Origin: Arboricoccus pini
GTDB taxonomy: Bacteria; Pseudomonadota; Alphaproteobacteria; Geminicoccales; Geminicoccaceae
Direction of reading: 5' to 3'
Length of the DNA: 64,000 nucleotides
NCBI RefSeq assembly: GCF_900187945.1
Contig: NZ_FYEH01000005.1
Location: 1-64,000, forward strand
Each line of letters opens with the position of its first letter. The stretch's first letter is position 1. A program made the position numbers and the translations under genes. The notes beneath the pieces are model-generated. The model worked only from the letters and a program-made list of their open reading frames with translations. It ran no database searches and was not told the origin of the DNA. Positions 55,337-64,000 of the stretch are shown here, in pieces.

Positions 55337-56389
55337 CTATTGATCGCTGACGTCATCAGGATAGAAATGCCGTCGTCCTTCGAAATCCTCGATTGTGTAG
55401 CCACCCTCCTCAGGATCGGCGTAGGCTGGCTGAAGCGGCGATTTCCCGTAGCCGCCCGGGATGTCGAGGACGTAGGCAGGTTGACAAAGGCCCGACCAGC
55501 GGCCGCGCAGTGCCTTCACGATCGATTGTCCCGCGGCAACGCTTGAGCGAAAATGGCCGGTCCCAGGCGCCAGATCCAGGTGATGCAGATAATAGGGCTT
55601 GATGCGCGCCTCCACGAGCGCGCGCATCAGATCGCCCAATACTGCCGGGCTGTCATTGACGCCCTTGAGCAGCACGGACTGGCTGAGCATAGGAATGCCC
55701 GCGTCTACGAGCCGAGCAATGGCTTCCTTGCCGAGGGATGTGAGCTCTCGGGCATGATTAACATGCAGGACCACCCAACTGGTCAGTTCATCGGCTCGTA
55801 AGGAGCGGACTAGATCAGGCGTGATTCTGCCGGGATCGACCAGTGGAATCCGCGTGTGGAAGCGCACGATGCGCACATGCGGGATTGCCGACAGCCTCTC
55901 GGTCAGGGCGGCGAGGCGGCGACTCGATGCGATCAGCGGATCGCCACCAGTAACGACGACCTCCCAGATATGATCGTCGTCGGCGATATAGCCCAGCGCT
56001 CGGTCCAAGGCCTGGTCATCCATCACATGCGGCTGCCCTGGCCCGACGACCTCGCGCCTGAAGCAGAACCGGCAATAGACGGCGCAGACCTGGACGAGCT
56101 TAAGGAGAACCCGGTCGGGATAGCGATGAACGATGCCCGGCACCTTCTCGTGCACATTGTCGCCGATCGGATCCGGGCTCTCATTCGGCCGATTGGTGAG
56201 TTCTTCCAGGCGCGGCACAAATTGCCGCCCGATCGGATCGTTCGGCTGCTCGATCGCTTCGGCCATGAGCGGCGTTATGGCGACCGCGTAGCGGGCGGCG
56301 ACCGCCGCCAGTTCCTCACTTTGACTAGGAGAAGCGAGACCGACATGCTCAAGGTCGGCGGGACTGCGGATCGTCGATTTTGTTCCCAT
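55337..56389 (-). CDS. Lysine-2,3-aminomutase-like radical SAM protein (EpmB-like)
   Basis: 350 residues. Radical SAM cysteines C102, C106 and C109 (CAVYCRFC), TGGDPL for SAM, and the PLP lysine in GGYGKSPL. In bacteria with elongation factor P modification, EpmB turns lysine into beta-lysine for EF-P, but efp and epmA are not next to it. True lysine 2,3-aminomutase activity is the alternative. Confidence 0.85.
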   Translation of the reverse strand: MGTKSTIRSPADLEHVGLASPSQSEELAAVAARYAVAITPLMAEAIEQPNDPIGRQFVPRLEELTNRPNESPDPIGDNVHEKVPGIVHRYPDRVLLKLVQVCAVYCRFCFRREVVGPGQPHVMDDQALDRALGYIADDDHIWEVVVTGGDPLIASSRRLAALTERLSAIPHVRIVRFHTRIPLVDPGRITPDLVRSLRADELTSWVVLHVNHARELTSLGKEAIARLVDAGIPMLSQSVLLKGVNDSPAVLGDLMRALVEARIKPYYLHHLDLAPGTGHFRSSVAAGQSIVKALRGRWSGLCQPAYVLDIPGGYGKSPLQPAYADPEEGGYTIEDFEGRRHFYPDDVSDQ

Positions 56390-56563
56390 GGGCCGGCCTC
56401 ATACTGCCGGATCGCCTCAGGTGCAAAGCCGATGAGCGGGATCCTTTTGGCTTCCACCACCGGAGAGGTGAGTGCCCGGCCGGGCGAGGCTGTCGCGCTC
56501 ACTTGATTCGTCGGCGCAGAAGGCCGACCTCTTGCCGATCCACTGAGTTGATGAGGAAGTCGT

Positions 56564-57955
56564 GTGACCGACGTCGATCTGTTCGTTCTGGGCGGTGGGT
56601 CCGGCGGTGTGGCGTGCGCCCGCCGCGCGGCCGCTCACGGTGCCAAGGTGGCGTTGGCGGAGCAAAGTCGCCTGGGCGGTACGTGCGTCATCCGTGGCTG
56701 CGTGCCGAAAAAGCTCATGCGCTATGGCGCCCATTTCGCGGATTATTTCAAGATAGCGGAAGCCTATGGCTGGGCTGGGTCAAAGCCCCAGTTTGATTTT
56801 GGGCGGCTGCTGCAGGCGCGCAACCGAGAGATCGAGCGTCTGACCGGTATCTACGCGACGATGCTCGAGAAGAGCGGGGTTCGTGTCATCCGCGGTCACG
56901 GGAGCGTCGTTGGCCGCGCAGGCCAAGACTTTCTCGTCCAGATCGGAGCGGAGCGGCTAACGGCGCGCAACGTCGTGATCGCGGTCGGTGGGCATCCCGT
57001 GCGACCCGAGATTGAGGGAATCGAGCTCAGCTTGACCTCTGATGAAATTCTCGAGGACATCTATCCGCAGCCAGCCCGGCTTGCGGTTGTGGGCGGCGGT
57101 TATATCGGTCTCGAGATCGCAAGCTTCATGGCCGGCTTTGGTATCGAGACGCACTTGATTATCCGCCAGGATCTGCCGCTGCGCGGATTCGATGACGATC
57201 TTCGGCAGGACCTCCGTGACCGTCTCGTCGAGCGCGGCATCCATATCCACGCCGATACGAGGCCCATTCGCATACTCGATAGCGGCGGAGGGAGGATTCT
57301 TGAGACCGACCGCCAGCCAATCGAGGCAGACATGGTCGTCATGGCTACCGGCAGGTTAGCGAAGGCACGCACAGAGGGCCTTGGCGCGGTGGAATTGGGT
57401 GCGAGCCGAGACCCGCAAGGGCGCATTCTGGTCAATGAGCGCTACGAGAGCGTCGTTCCGGGCCTCTATGCCATCGGCGACTGTAGCTCACATGCCCATA
57501 ATGCGGCGTTTGCCGGACAGTTCGACCTCACGCCGATTGCCATCGCCGAAGGTCGTGCACTGGCCGAGCGCCTTTTCAATCGCGAACCTCAACCGGTGGA
57601 TTATCGCTACGTCCCTACTGCGGTCTTTGCCATTCCGGAAGCGGCATCGGTCGGCATGAGTGAGACCGCGGCGCGGGCCGCCGGTCACGACGTTCAGATC
57701 TATCGAACCCGATTTCGCCCCATGCTCTATACGATTCCCGACGGCAAGGAGCGGACAATGATGAAGATCGTCGTCGACAAGTCGAACGATCGAGTTCTTG
57801 GCGTTCACATGGTCGGTGATGACGCGGCCGAGATCATCCAGGGGCTGGCTGTGGCACTCACATCAGGCGCGACGAAGGCCCAATTCGATGCTACAGTAGC
57901 TATCCATCCGACGGCAGCCGAAGAGTTCGTCACCCTTTATCAGCCTGTGGGCTGA
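56564..57955 (+). CDS. gor: Glutathione-disulfide reductase
   Basis: 463 residues, GTG start behind GAGGAAG. GGGSGGVACARRAA is the FAD site, C41 and C46 (GGTCVIRGC) the redox pair, GGGYIGLEIASFM the NADPH domain, and IHPTAAEE holds the catalytic His. It is divergent from the aminomutase gene, and the DAHP synthase gene follows. Confidence 0.95.
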   Translation: MTDVDLFVLGGGSGGVACARRAAAHGAKVALAEQSRLGGTCVIRGCVPKKLMRYGAHFADYFKIAEAYGWAGSKPQFDFGRLLQARNREIERLTGIYATMLEKSGVRVIRGHGSVVGRAGQDFLVQIGAERLTARNVVIAVGGHPVRPEIEGIELSLTSDEILEDIYPQPARLAVVGGGYIGLEIASFMAGFGIETHLIIRQDLPLRGFDDDLRQDLRDRLVERGIHIHADTRPIRILDSGGGRILETDRQPIEADMVVMATGRLAKARTEGLGAVELGASRDPQGRILVNERYESVVPGLYAIGDCSSHAHNAAFAGQFDLTPIAIAEGRALAERLFNREPQPVDYRYVPTAVFAIPEAASVGMSETAARAAGHDVQIYRTRFRPMLYTIPDGKERTMMKIVVDKSNDRVLGVHMVGDDAAEIIQGLAVALTSGATKAQFDATVAIHPTAAEEFVTLYQPVG

Positions 57956-58017
57956 GGGCTAAGTACTCGTTCGGCTTTTCGTATCTTTTTGCGACGATGT
58001 CTTGAAGGTTGAGAACG

Positions 58018-59388
58018 ATGAGCGTGGATTGGCAGCCCGGCAGCTGGCGTAACAAGCCCGTGCAGCAGATGCCCCGTTTCGAGGACGGCGCAGCGCTGGC
58101 CGAAGTCGAAGCGAAGCTTGCCGTTTATCCTCCGCTTGTCTTCGCCGGTGAGGCGCGCGCTTTGAAGGAGCGCCTTGCCAAGGTTGCGGCAGGGGAGGCT
58201 TTTCTGCTGCAGGGAGGCGACTGCGCCGAAGCATTCAGCGACTTCAACGCCAACAAGATCCGCGACAGCCTGCGCGTGCTTTTGCAAATGGCCGTCGTCT
58301 TAACGTTCGGCGGCGGCATGCCGGTCGTGAAGATGGGACGGATGGCCGGACAGTTCGCAAAGCCACGCTCGGCACCCATGGAAACGGTTGATGGCACCGA
58401 ACTTCCTGTCTATCGCGGCGACATCGTGAATGGCATCGACTTCGATCCGGAATCGCGTCGCCCGGATCCTCAGCGTCAACTCCAGGCCTATATGCAGTCG
58501 GCCGCGTCCTTGAACCTGCTGCGTGCCTTCACCGAGGGCGGCTATGCCTCGCTGACCCGTGTCCATCAGTGGACAATGGGTTTCCTCGATCGCTCGCCGC
58601 AGGGTGAGCGCTATCGCGACATGGCAAATCGTATCAGCGAGGCCCTGGCCTTCATGGCGGCTTGCGGAATTACCGATCTCACGACCACCGAGATCACCCG
58701 GACGGACTTCTATACCTGTCACGAAGCTTTGCTGCTTGGATATGAGCAGGCCTTGACCAGGATCGATTCGACCTCGGGCCGTTATTACGACACCAGCGCC
58801 CATTTCGTCTGGGTGGGCGATCGTACCCGGCAGTTGGACGGCGCGCATGTCGAATTTTGCCGCGGCATCTCCAATCCGATCGGCGTCAAGGCCGGGCCTT
58901 CCATGCCAACCGACGACCTGCTGCGTCTCGCCGATGTGCTCAATCCGGACAATGAGCCCGGCAGGCTAACGGTCATATGCCGCATGGGCCATGAGAAGGT
59001 GGAGGCCCATCTGCCCCAACTCGTGCGAGCCATTGAGCGCGAAGGTCGCAAGGTCGTCTGGGCTTGCGATCCCATGCATGGCAATACGATCAAGTCCAGC
59101 ACGGGCTACAAGACACGGCCCTTCGATCGCATCCTCTCGGAGGTGCGTAGCTTCTTCGCGGTCCACCGCGCCGAAGGCACGCACCCTGGCGGCATCCATC
59201 TTGAGATGACCGGTGAGGACGTTACGGAGTGCACGGGCGGGGCCCAGGCCATCACCGATGCCGGCCTGCGCGACCGCTACCACACGGCCTGCGATCCTCG
59301 GCTAAATGCCCAGCAGAGCCTCGAGTTGGCTTTTCTGATGGCAGCGGCGCTCAAGGAAGAACGCGAATCGCTTCGCCAAGCGAGTTAG
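58018..59388 (+). CDS. DAHP synthase, class II (3-deoxy-7-phosphoheptulonate synthase)
   Basis: 456 residues from ATG 58018. Class II motifs are [56 protein letters not shown] and [17 protein letters not shown]. It condenses PEP and erythrose 4-phosphate in the first shikimate step, 62 nt after gor, an association seen in alphaproteobacteria. Confidence 0.96.
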   Translation: MSVDWQPGSWRNKPVQQMPRFEDGAALAEVEAKLAVYPPLVFAGEARALKERLAKVAAGEAFLLQGGDCAEAFSDFNANKIRDSLRVLLQMAVVLTFGGGMPVVKMGRMAGQFAKPRSAPMETVDGTELPVYRGDIVNGIDFDPESRRPDPQRQLQAYMQSAASLNLLRAFTEGGYASLTRVHQWTMGFLDRSPQGERYRDMANRISEALAFMAACGITDLTTTEITRTDFYTCHEALLLGYEQALTRIDSTSGRYYDTSAHFVWVGDRTRQLDGAHVEFCRGISNPIGVKAGPSMPTDDLLRLADVLNPDNEPGRLTVICRMGHEKVEAHLPQLVRAIEREGRKVVWACDPMHGNTIKSSTGYKTRPFDRILSEVRSFFAVHRAEGTHPGGIHLEMTGEDVTECTGGAQAITDAGLRDRYHTACDPRLNAQQSLELAFLMAAALKEERESLRQAS

Positions 59389-59531
59389 GACCTGGACGGG
59401 ATGATCATCGATGCGGACCTGTCCACGAGGCTCATATCGACCAGCATGTGCCAGCCGACGCGGATGATTTGACAGCTTCGCCGCAAGCGCTCTAGGTCGC
59501 GGACCGGATCATCAGCGTCTTAGGCACCCAC

Positions 59532-60671
59532 ATGCGTCCCAATGGTAACGATGTTGCTCGGTTCACAGACAAATATTTCAGCAAGACCCGGGCTATCGTT
59601 GAGAGGTTCGGGGACACCCGTGTAACCTACGCGGTTTTCATGCGCCGGCCGGTGCTGTGCGCATCGCGGCTCGCAGTAAGCTGGCTCGAGAGGGCAGCCG
59701 CCGAGACAGGAGCGCCGATCGAGGTTGAGGCGCTATTTCCCGAAGGTGGCTGGGTCGGGGCAGGCGAGCCCATGCTTTATCTGCACGGCTCGTTTCGTCA
59801 TCTGGTCGAGTTTGAGACGATCTTCCTGCAGAAGCTAGGACCTACCTGCGTGGCGGCGTTCAATGCCTACACGATGGCCACTGACCTCCCCTATGCTAGC
59901 TTTATCGCCATGGATGCGCGGCATTGTGCCGGTGCCGAGATGGCGGAGATGATGGCCTATGCGGCCAGCGTCGGCTCGACTCGGGCGCAGCGCGAGGAGG
60001 GGGCCAAGGGTTTTATCGGCAACGCTACAGACGATACGGCACATTTCTTTGGCCAATCGGCCGGCCTCGGCACCATGCCGCATGCACTTATCGGCTACGC
60101 CGGCAGCACGGTTCGGGCGGCGGAAATGTACCACGAGACATTCCCAGACGAGGCCCTGTTCGTCCTGGTCGATTATTTCGGACGGGAAATCACCGATGCC
60201 TTGGCGGTCTGCGCGCGCTTCCCTGATATGGCCCGTGACGGCAGGCTCGGTGTGCGCCTCGATACCCACGGTGGCCGGTTTCTCGAGGGACTGGATACAG
60301 CCCAGTCCTACGCAGTGCTGGAGCGCCATCAGCCCCATGCCATCCGGACCTACCGAACTCAGGAAGAGTTGGGCTGGTTGACCGGGACAGGCGTGACCGC
60401 TGCCGCGATTTACAAGATGCGCGAAACTCTGAACGAGGCCGGGTTCGAGAAAGTCCGCATCGTCGCCAGTTCGGGTTTCAATCCGCGCAAGTGTAAGCTC
60501 ATGGCGAGCGTTAAGGCACCCGTCGACGTCGTAGGCACGGGATCGTTCCTGCCGGAGCGCTGGAGCGAAACCTACGCCACCGCCGACGTCATCGCCTATG
60601 ACGGCGTTTCACGCGTCAAGGTCGGTCGCGAATTTCTCTTCCGTGCCGAGGACGGGGCCGCGCAGGGCTAA
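59532..60671 (+). CDS. Nicotinate phosphoribosyltransferase family protein
   Basis: 379 residues of the type II phosphoribosyltransferase fold. GTMPHALIGYAG and VASSGFNPRKCKLM with DVVGTGSFLPE match bacterial nicotinate phosphoribosyltransferases, which make NaMN from nicotinate and PRPP. The start has no good ribosome site. It follows DAHP synthase by 143 nt. Confidence 0.88.
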   Translation: MRPNGNDVARFTDKYFSKTRAIVERFGDTRVTYAVFMRRPVLCASRLAVSWLERAAAETGAPIEVEALFPEGGWVGAGEPMLYLHGSFRHLVEFETIFLQKLGPTCVAAFNAYTMATDLPYASFIAMDARHCAGAEMAEMMAYAASVGSTRAQREEGAKGFIGNATDDTAHFFGQSAGLGTMPHALIGYAGSTVRAAEMYHETFPDEALFVLVDYFGREITDALAVCARFPDMARDGRLGVRLDTHGGRFLEGLDTAQSYAVLERHQPHAIRTYRTQEELGWLTGTGVTAAAIYKMRETLNEAGFEKVRIVASSGFNPRKCKLMASVKAPVDVVGTGSFLPERWSETYATADVIAYDGVSRVKVGREFLFRAEDGAAQG

Positions 60672-60676
60672 AGCGG

Positions 60677-60690
60677 GGCGAAGCCTCGCC
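60677..60690. terminator. Hairpin between convergent genes
   Basis: GGCGA-AGCC-TCGCC in the 40-nt gap between convergent genes, followed by TTAGCC on the plus strand. It may act as a bidirectional terminator, but has no T-run. Confidence 0.35.
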
Positions 60691-60711
60691 TTAGCCTTGC
60701 GCGTCGTCCAA

Positions 60712-62103
60712 TCAGGCGCTGCGATCGGTACGAGCCCGCCTAGGCGACCGCGATAGATGGCGCTCGCCACCAGCGTCGCCGACCGGGCGACCTTGTCCTG
60801 GTCCACGACCATGTTGGCGGTGCAGATGTCGGGGACCAGCGCCGGTAGCATTGGCGTCGGCATTGCGACCAGGCCTTGATGGTCCGCCCGGGCGGGTGAT
60901 CACGCGGCCGGCAGACCGATCGGGGCCCTCGGCGGTGGCTGCTTCCACGCGACGAGGGGCCATGATAGGCCGTGGCAGAGTCGAGGGATCGATGACGAAG
61001 ATGCGCTTGCGGATCAGTCGCTCGATACCACGCAGATAGCTTCGCTCTTCACTGTCGCAAAGCGAGATTGCGAGGCCGGAGGCTCCGGCGCGGGCAGTGC
61101 GGCCGATGCGGTGAACATAGGTCTCCGGCACGTTCGGGAGTTCAAAATTGATTACGTGGGAGATGCCATCCACGTCGATGCCGCGCGCGGCAATATCGGT
61201 CGCGACCAGAACCTTGAGCTGCCCGTTCCTGAAACCGCCCAGCGCCCGTTCACGCTGTCCCTGGCTCTTATTGCCGTGGATCGCAGCCGACTGCACGCCG
61301 GCGTCATCCAGATGTCGGACCACGCGATCGGCGCCATGCTTGGTGCGGGTGAAGACAATCGCGCGCTCGACACTCGGGAGCTGCAGGAGCGAAACCAGGA
61401 CGTCGCGCTTTTGTGCCTTCTCCGCATAGATGAGCTGCTGCTCGACGCGTTCCGCCGTCGTGGAAACCGGCGCAACTCGGACCAGGGCAGGATCCCTCAG
61501 AATCTCGCCTGCGAGGGAGCCGATGGCGTCGGGCATAGTCGCCGAAAAGAATAGGTTCTGTCGTACGGGAGACATCGCCTTGATGAGTCGGCGTATTGGC
61601 AAAATGAAGCCCATATCGAGCATCTGATCGGCCTCGTCGAGCACGGCCACCTCGACATCCCGCAGGCTGACGGCACCTTCGCCCAGATGATCGATCAGGC
61701 GGCCTGGCGTAGCGACCAGAATATCGACGCCACGCGCCATCGTGCGGGCCTGAGCCATGCCGCTGACGCCGCCGAATATGACTGTCGAAGACAAATTGGC
61801 AAAGCGGCCATAGGTCTTGAAGCTTTGATGAATCTGACTGGCGAGTTCGCGAGTAGGACTGAGCACCAGGACCCGACATCCCTTTTTGGGGACCGGCTTC
61901 GGGTCGTTCAGAAGGCGGTGCAAAATGGGCAAGGCAAAGGCAGCGGTCTTGCCGGTGCCCGTCTGGGCTATTCCCAGAAGGTCCCGGCCCGCGATAATAT
62001 AGGGGATGGCTTGCGCCTGAACGGGGGTAGGCGTCACGTAACCTTCGGCGTCCAGCGCCTTCAGCAGGGGCTGAGCCAGACCGAGTTCGGTAAATGTCGT
62101 CAA
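60712..62103 (-). CDS. rhlE: DEAD-box RNA helicase, RhlE type
   Basis: 463 residues from TTG 62103, where the family start TTFTELGLAQPLL begins; a longer reading would run through the leader hairpins. Motifs: AQTGTGKT, PTRELA, TPGR, DEAD, SAT, ARGID and HRIGRTARAG. The last 55 residues are R/G/P-rich and low complexity. No Shine-Dalgarno sequence precedes the TTG. Likely role: unwinding of RNA duplexes in ribosome assembly or decay. Confidence 0.9.
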   Translation of the reverse strand: MTTFTELGLAQPLLKALDAEGYVTPTPVQAQAIPYIIAGRDLLGIAQTGTGKTAAFALPILHRLLNDPKPVPKKGCRVLVLSPTRELASQIHQSFKTYGRFANLSSTVIFGGVSGMAQARTMARGVDILVATPGRLIDHLGEGAVSLRDVEVAVLDEADQMLDMGFILPIRRLIKAMSPVRQNLFFSATMPDAIGSLAGEILRDPALVRVAPVSTTAERVEQQLIYAEKAQKRDVLVSLLQLPSVERAIVFTRTKHGADRVVRHLDDAGVQSAAIHGNKSQGQRERALGGFRNGQLKVLVATDIAARGIDVDGISHVINFELPNVPETYVHRIGRTARAGASGLAISLCDSEERSYLRGIERLIRKRIFVIDPSTLPRPIMAPRRVEAATAEGPDRSAGRVITRPGGPSRPGRNADANATGAGPRHLHRQHGRGPGQGRPVGDAGGERHLSRSPRRARTDRSA

Positions 62104-62132
62104 GGAGGAAGTCTTTCGAATGCGTGCACAAG

Positions 62133-62240
62133 CCGCATGACTACATGCGGTCGACCACGCGGGGTTGATGTCACGCCCCGCGTGCACGGGCGATGCAAGA
62201 GTTGCGACGCTTAGTAAATCAGGCGGACGGACGAAGTCCG
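62133..62240 (-). promoter_or_regulatory. Three tandem hairpins in the rhlE leader
   Basis: CCGCATG/CATGCGG (62133-62139, 62144-62150), CACGCGGGG/CCCCGCGTG (62156-62164, 62176-62184) and CGGAC/GTCCG (62228-62232, 62236-62240) are perfect stems of 7, 9 and 5 bp. The first two lie 30-81 nt before the rhlE TTG. They could form a structured leader, for example for autoregulation by the helicase. Confidence 0.5.
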
Positions 62241-62399
62241 ATCCGATGCTTACACGCGGCCTGAAGCGTCGAGCCTCGTTTTCGAGATAGACCTATTGTG
62301 CGGTAGCGAGATAGAATTTTCAAGGGCCGTCTCGGCACACAGGCTTGAATTCCGCCGCAGGTGGCAGAGATTGCCTAGTTGCATGGATGGAGATCTTGG

Positions 62400-63353
62400 A
62401 TGCTGACTCGCTCGCGTCGTGTCTGGGAGGTCTCCGAGGGCAAAGTGACGCCGGAGGCAATTTATCTAAGGCGCCGCAATATTCTCGGCGCCGCAATCGG
62501 GGGGAGCCTTGGGTTATCCTTCCCAGCTGTCGCTGACGAGGCCACCCGATTCAGCGATGCGGTCTACCCAGCCAGGAAAAATCCAGCTTACGGTGTCGAT
62601 CGACCTGTTACCGCAGAGAAGCTGGTGACCAGCTATAATAATTTCTACGAGTTCGGAACGTCCAAAGACATCGCTGACGCGGCGCAGATGCTCAAGACGT
62701 CGCCTTGGACCGTGAAGATCGCGGGCCTGGTCGAGCAGCCCAGGGATATCGATATCGAAGAGCTCGTTAAGGCGATGCCGGTTGAGGAACGCATCTACCG
62801 TCATCGCTGCGTCGAGGCTTGGTCGATCATCGTGCCATGGACGGGATTTCCGCTCAAGGCGTTGGTCGACTATGCCAGACCTCTCGGCAGTGCCCGCTAT
62901 CTCAAGATGCTCACGTTTAACGACCCCAGCATGGCTCCAGGGCAGCAGAGTTTTTTGTATTCGTGGCCTTATGTCGAAGGGCTGACGCTGGCCGAGGCCG
63001 GCAATGAGTTGGCATTCATGTCAATCGGCGTCTATGGCAAGCCTTTGCCCAATCAAAATGGTGCGCCACTGCGGCTGACCATCCCTTGGAAATACGGATT
63101 CAAGTCGATTAAGTCGGTTGTATGCTTCGAGTTTACCGACGAGCGACCGAAGAGTTTCTGGGAAGCACTACAAGCTAGCGAATATGGCTTTTGGGCTAAC
63201 GTCAATCCGAAAGTCCCCCATCCGCGCTGGAGCCAAGCTACCGAGGAGGAAATAGGCACGGGCCAGCGGATTCCGACACTTCTTTTCAATGGTTATGCCG
63301 AGCAGGTAGCGGGCCTCTACACAGACCTGGAGAATGAGCCGCTTTATCGCTGA
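62400..63353 (+). CDS. msrP: Methionine-sulfoxide reductase catalytic subunit MsrP
   Basis: 317 residues, ATG behind GGAG. Tat signal around RRRNILGAAIGGSLG (24-38), so it is exported folded with its molybdopterin. The Mo-ligand Cys137 lies in RHRCVEAWS, and GVYGKPLPNQNGAPLRL is typical. It repairs periplasmic methionine sulfoxide. The membrane partner msrQ, usually directly downstream, is not there. Confidence 0.94.
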   Translation: MLTRSRRVWEVSEGKVTPEAIYLRRRNILGAAIGGSLGLSFPAVADEATRFSDAVYPARKNPAYGVDRPVTAEKLVTSYNNFYEFGTSKDIADAAQMLKTSPWTVKIAGLVEQPRDIDIEELVKAMPVEERIYRHRCVEAWSIIVPWTGFPLKALVDYARPLGSARYLKMLTFNDPSMAPGQQSFLYSWPYVEGLTLAEAGNELAFMSIGVYGKPLPNQNGAPLRLTIPWKYGFKSIKSVVCFEFTDERPKSFWEALQASEYGFWANVNPKVPHPRWSQATEEEIGTGQRIPTLLFNGYAEQVAGLYTDLENEPLYR

Positions 63354-63362
63354 TCGTAGGCG

Positions 63363-63392
63363 TGCCGTAAGTCAATATGTGGCTTGACGGCA
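63363..63392 (+). terminator. Bulged hairpin after msrP
   Basis: TGCC and GTCAA pair with TTGAC and GGCA around an 8-nt loop, with a 4-nt bulge, 10-39 nt after the msrP stop. No T-run follows, so it may be a processing or Rho-dependent site. Confidence 0.3.
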
Positions 63393-63416
63393 ACGTTCAA
63401 GGGGATTATTATAAGT

Positions 63417-63542
63417 TCAATTCGTTAGAAAAGCGTGCGCGGCTAAAAGCCCGGCCAAGTAGATCAGGGCCGCTAAAAGTCCCAGACATCGAAGCAGCCA
63501 GTTGACGCTTCCGTCATTTGGCGCGGAGCCCGCTGCGAGCAC
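63417..63542 (-). CDS. Possible 41-residue single-helix protein
   Basis: GTG 63542 to TGA 63419-63417. The peptide starts LAAGSAPNDGS and then has WLLRCLGLLAALIYLAGLLAA as one hydrophobic helix. It has no ribosome site and no recognised family. It may be a degraded gene end or chance in GC-rich antisense. Low confidence. Confidence 0.3.
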   Translation of the reverse strand: MLAAGSAPNDGSVNWLLRCLGLLAALIYLAGLLAAHAFLTN

Positions 63543-63639
63543 GGCAATGCGGCGATTGTACCTACGGTGAGGATATTGGCCTCACCGAGAACACTAGGTC
63601 ATGGACTCGCACAGTGTGGCATCATCCGTCCCGGTCGAA

Positions 63640-64000
63640 TCACCAAGCGTTATGTGCCGCGACCTTTTCGAGAAGAAAATCACGAAAGACGGCCACACGT
63701 TTCGAACTGCGCAGTTCTTCAGGATATACGAAGTAGGCGGTAAAGATCGGCCCCTCGATTTCGGGAAGGACGCGCTCCAAGTGGGGATGCGCCCAGCTCA
63801 GATAGTCTGGCAACGAGGCCAGACCCATGCCCGCGCCGACCGCGCGTAGCATTCCATAGACATTGTTACAGGTGAAATGGGCCATGCGCGGCCTGCCGTT
63901 CTGCTCGTCGTCTTCACGTCCTGCATGCAGTATCCAATTGAGGGATACGACCGGTGCCTGCGCCTCGTCGCCATAGGCGACAAGGCGGTGGTTCTCCAGT
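63640..64000 (-). CDS. LysR-family regulator, C-terminal part, cut by the window edge
   Basis: The open frame runs from the edge to TGA 63642-63640. It encodes the end of a LysR effector domain: NNVYGMLRAVGAGMGLASLPDYL, then LPEIEGPIFTAYFVYPEELRSSKRVAVFRDFLLEKV. The DNA-binding half lies beyond the window. No frameshift is seen in the visible part. Confidence 0.88.
   Translation of the reverse strand, partial: LENHRLVAYGDEAQAPVVSLNWILHAGREDDEQNGRPRMAHFTCNNVYGMLRAVGAGMGLASLPDYLSWAHPHLERVLPEIEGPIFTAYFVYPEELRSSKRVAVFRDFLLEKVAAHNAW

Noticed and set aside
56275-56502. 75-residue minus-strand frame before the aminomutase-like gene
   Set aside because: It overlaps the real gene start in another frame and has no recognised homologue.
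60609-60863. 84-residue minus-strand frame overlapping the rhlE 3' end
   Set aside because: It overlaps two real genes, has no ribosome site and no family assignment. It might reflect a frameshifted helicase tail, but I cannot show it.

Overview
The window is GC-rich chromosomal DNA from an alphaproteobacterium. Pointers are the class II DAHP synthase beside glutathione reductase, the ELM1-family protein, the CydAB pair with a short Q-loop and a DUF2474 subunit, the small heat-shock gene with a ROSE-like leader, and the overlapping C-P lyase operon. The order (Hyphomicrobiales or Rhodospirillales) cannot be settled from this stretch. No insertion sequence, prophage or CRISPR array was seen. 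Remnants of regulators at about 0.2 kb and 19 kb are the only signs of rearrangement.

0-17 kb: after an initiator tRNA and a LysR remnant comes a catabolic locus. It holds a split 5-oxoprolinase (pxpA; pxpB-pxpC), three creatinase-like M24 proteins, an M20 carbamoylase-type hydrolase, an M20 deacylase homologue, a class I glutamine amidotransferase, a D-2-hydroxyacid dehydrogenase, a complete dipeptide-type ABC importer and a GntR/FCD regulator. The same GGTATACC-centred palindrome lies in both divergent promoter regions, so the units probably form one regulon. The genes fit uptake and stepwise opening of a cyclic amide, gamma-glutamyl or peptide-like nitrogen compound. The substrate is unknown, and this is the best candidate here for an undescribed system.

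17-26 kb: an unknown membrane protein and an aldo/keto reductase precede an L-rhamnonate operon (transporter, rhamnonate dehydratase, diketo-hydrolase, SDR dehydrogenase, second MFS carrier) with a divergent IclR regulator. A lone receiver protein follows.

26-33 kb: the C-P lyase operon phnGHIJKLMN, in which every gene overlaps the next, is divergent from phnF. 33-46 kb is housekeeping: aminopeptidase P, infC, thrS, a hydrolase, queG, a GST, cydAB plus a 44-residue DUF2474 subunit, msrA and an ELM1-family protein.

47-52 kb: urease operon ureDABCEFG. 52-64 kb: Hsp20 behind a sigma-32-type promoter and thermometer-like leader, a CbpA-type DnaJ, a cytosine-deaminase homologue with Cys at the 5-methylcytosine discriminating position, a DUF1328 protein behind a branched inverted-repeat element, a lysine-2,3-aminomutase-like protein, gor, DAHP synthase, a nicotinate phosphoribosyltransferase, an RhlE-type helicase with a hairpin-rich leader, msrP, and the end of a LysR gene cut by the window edge.
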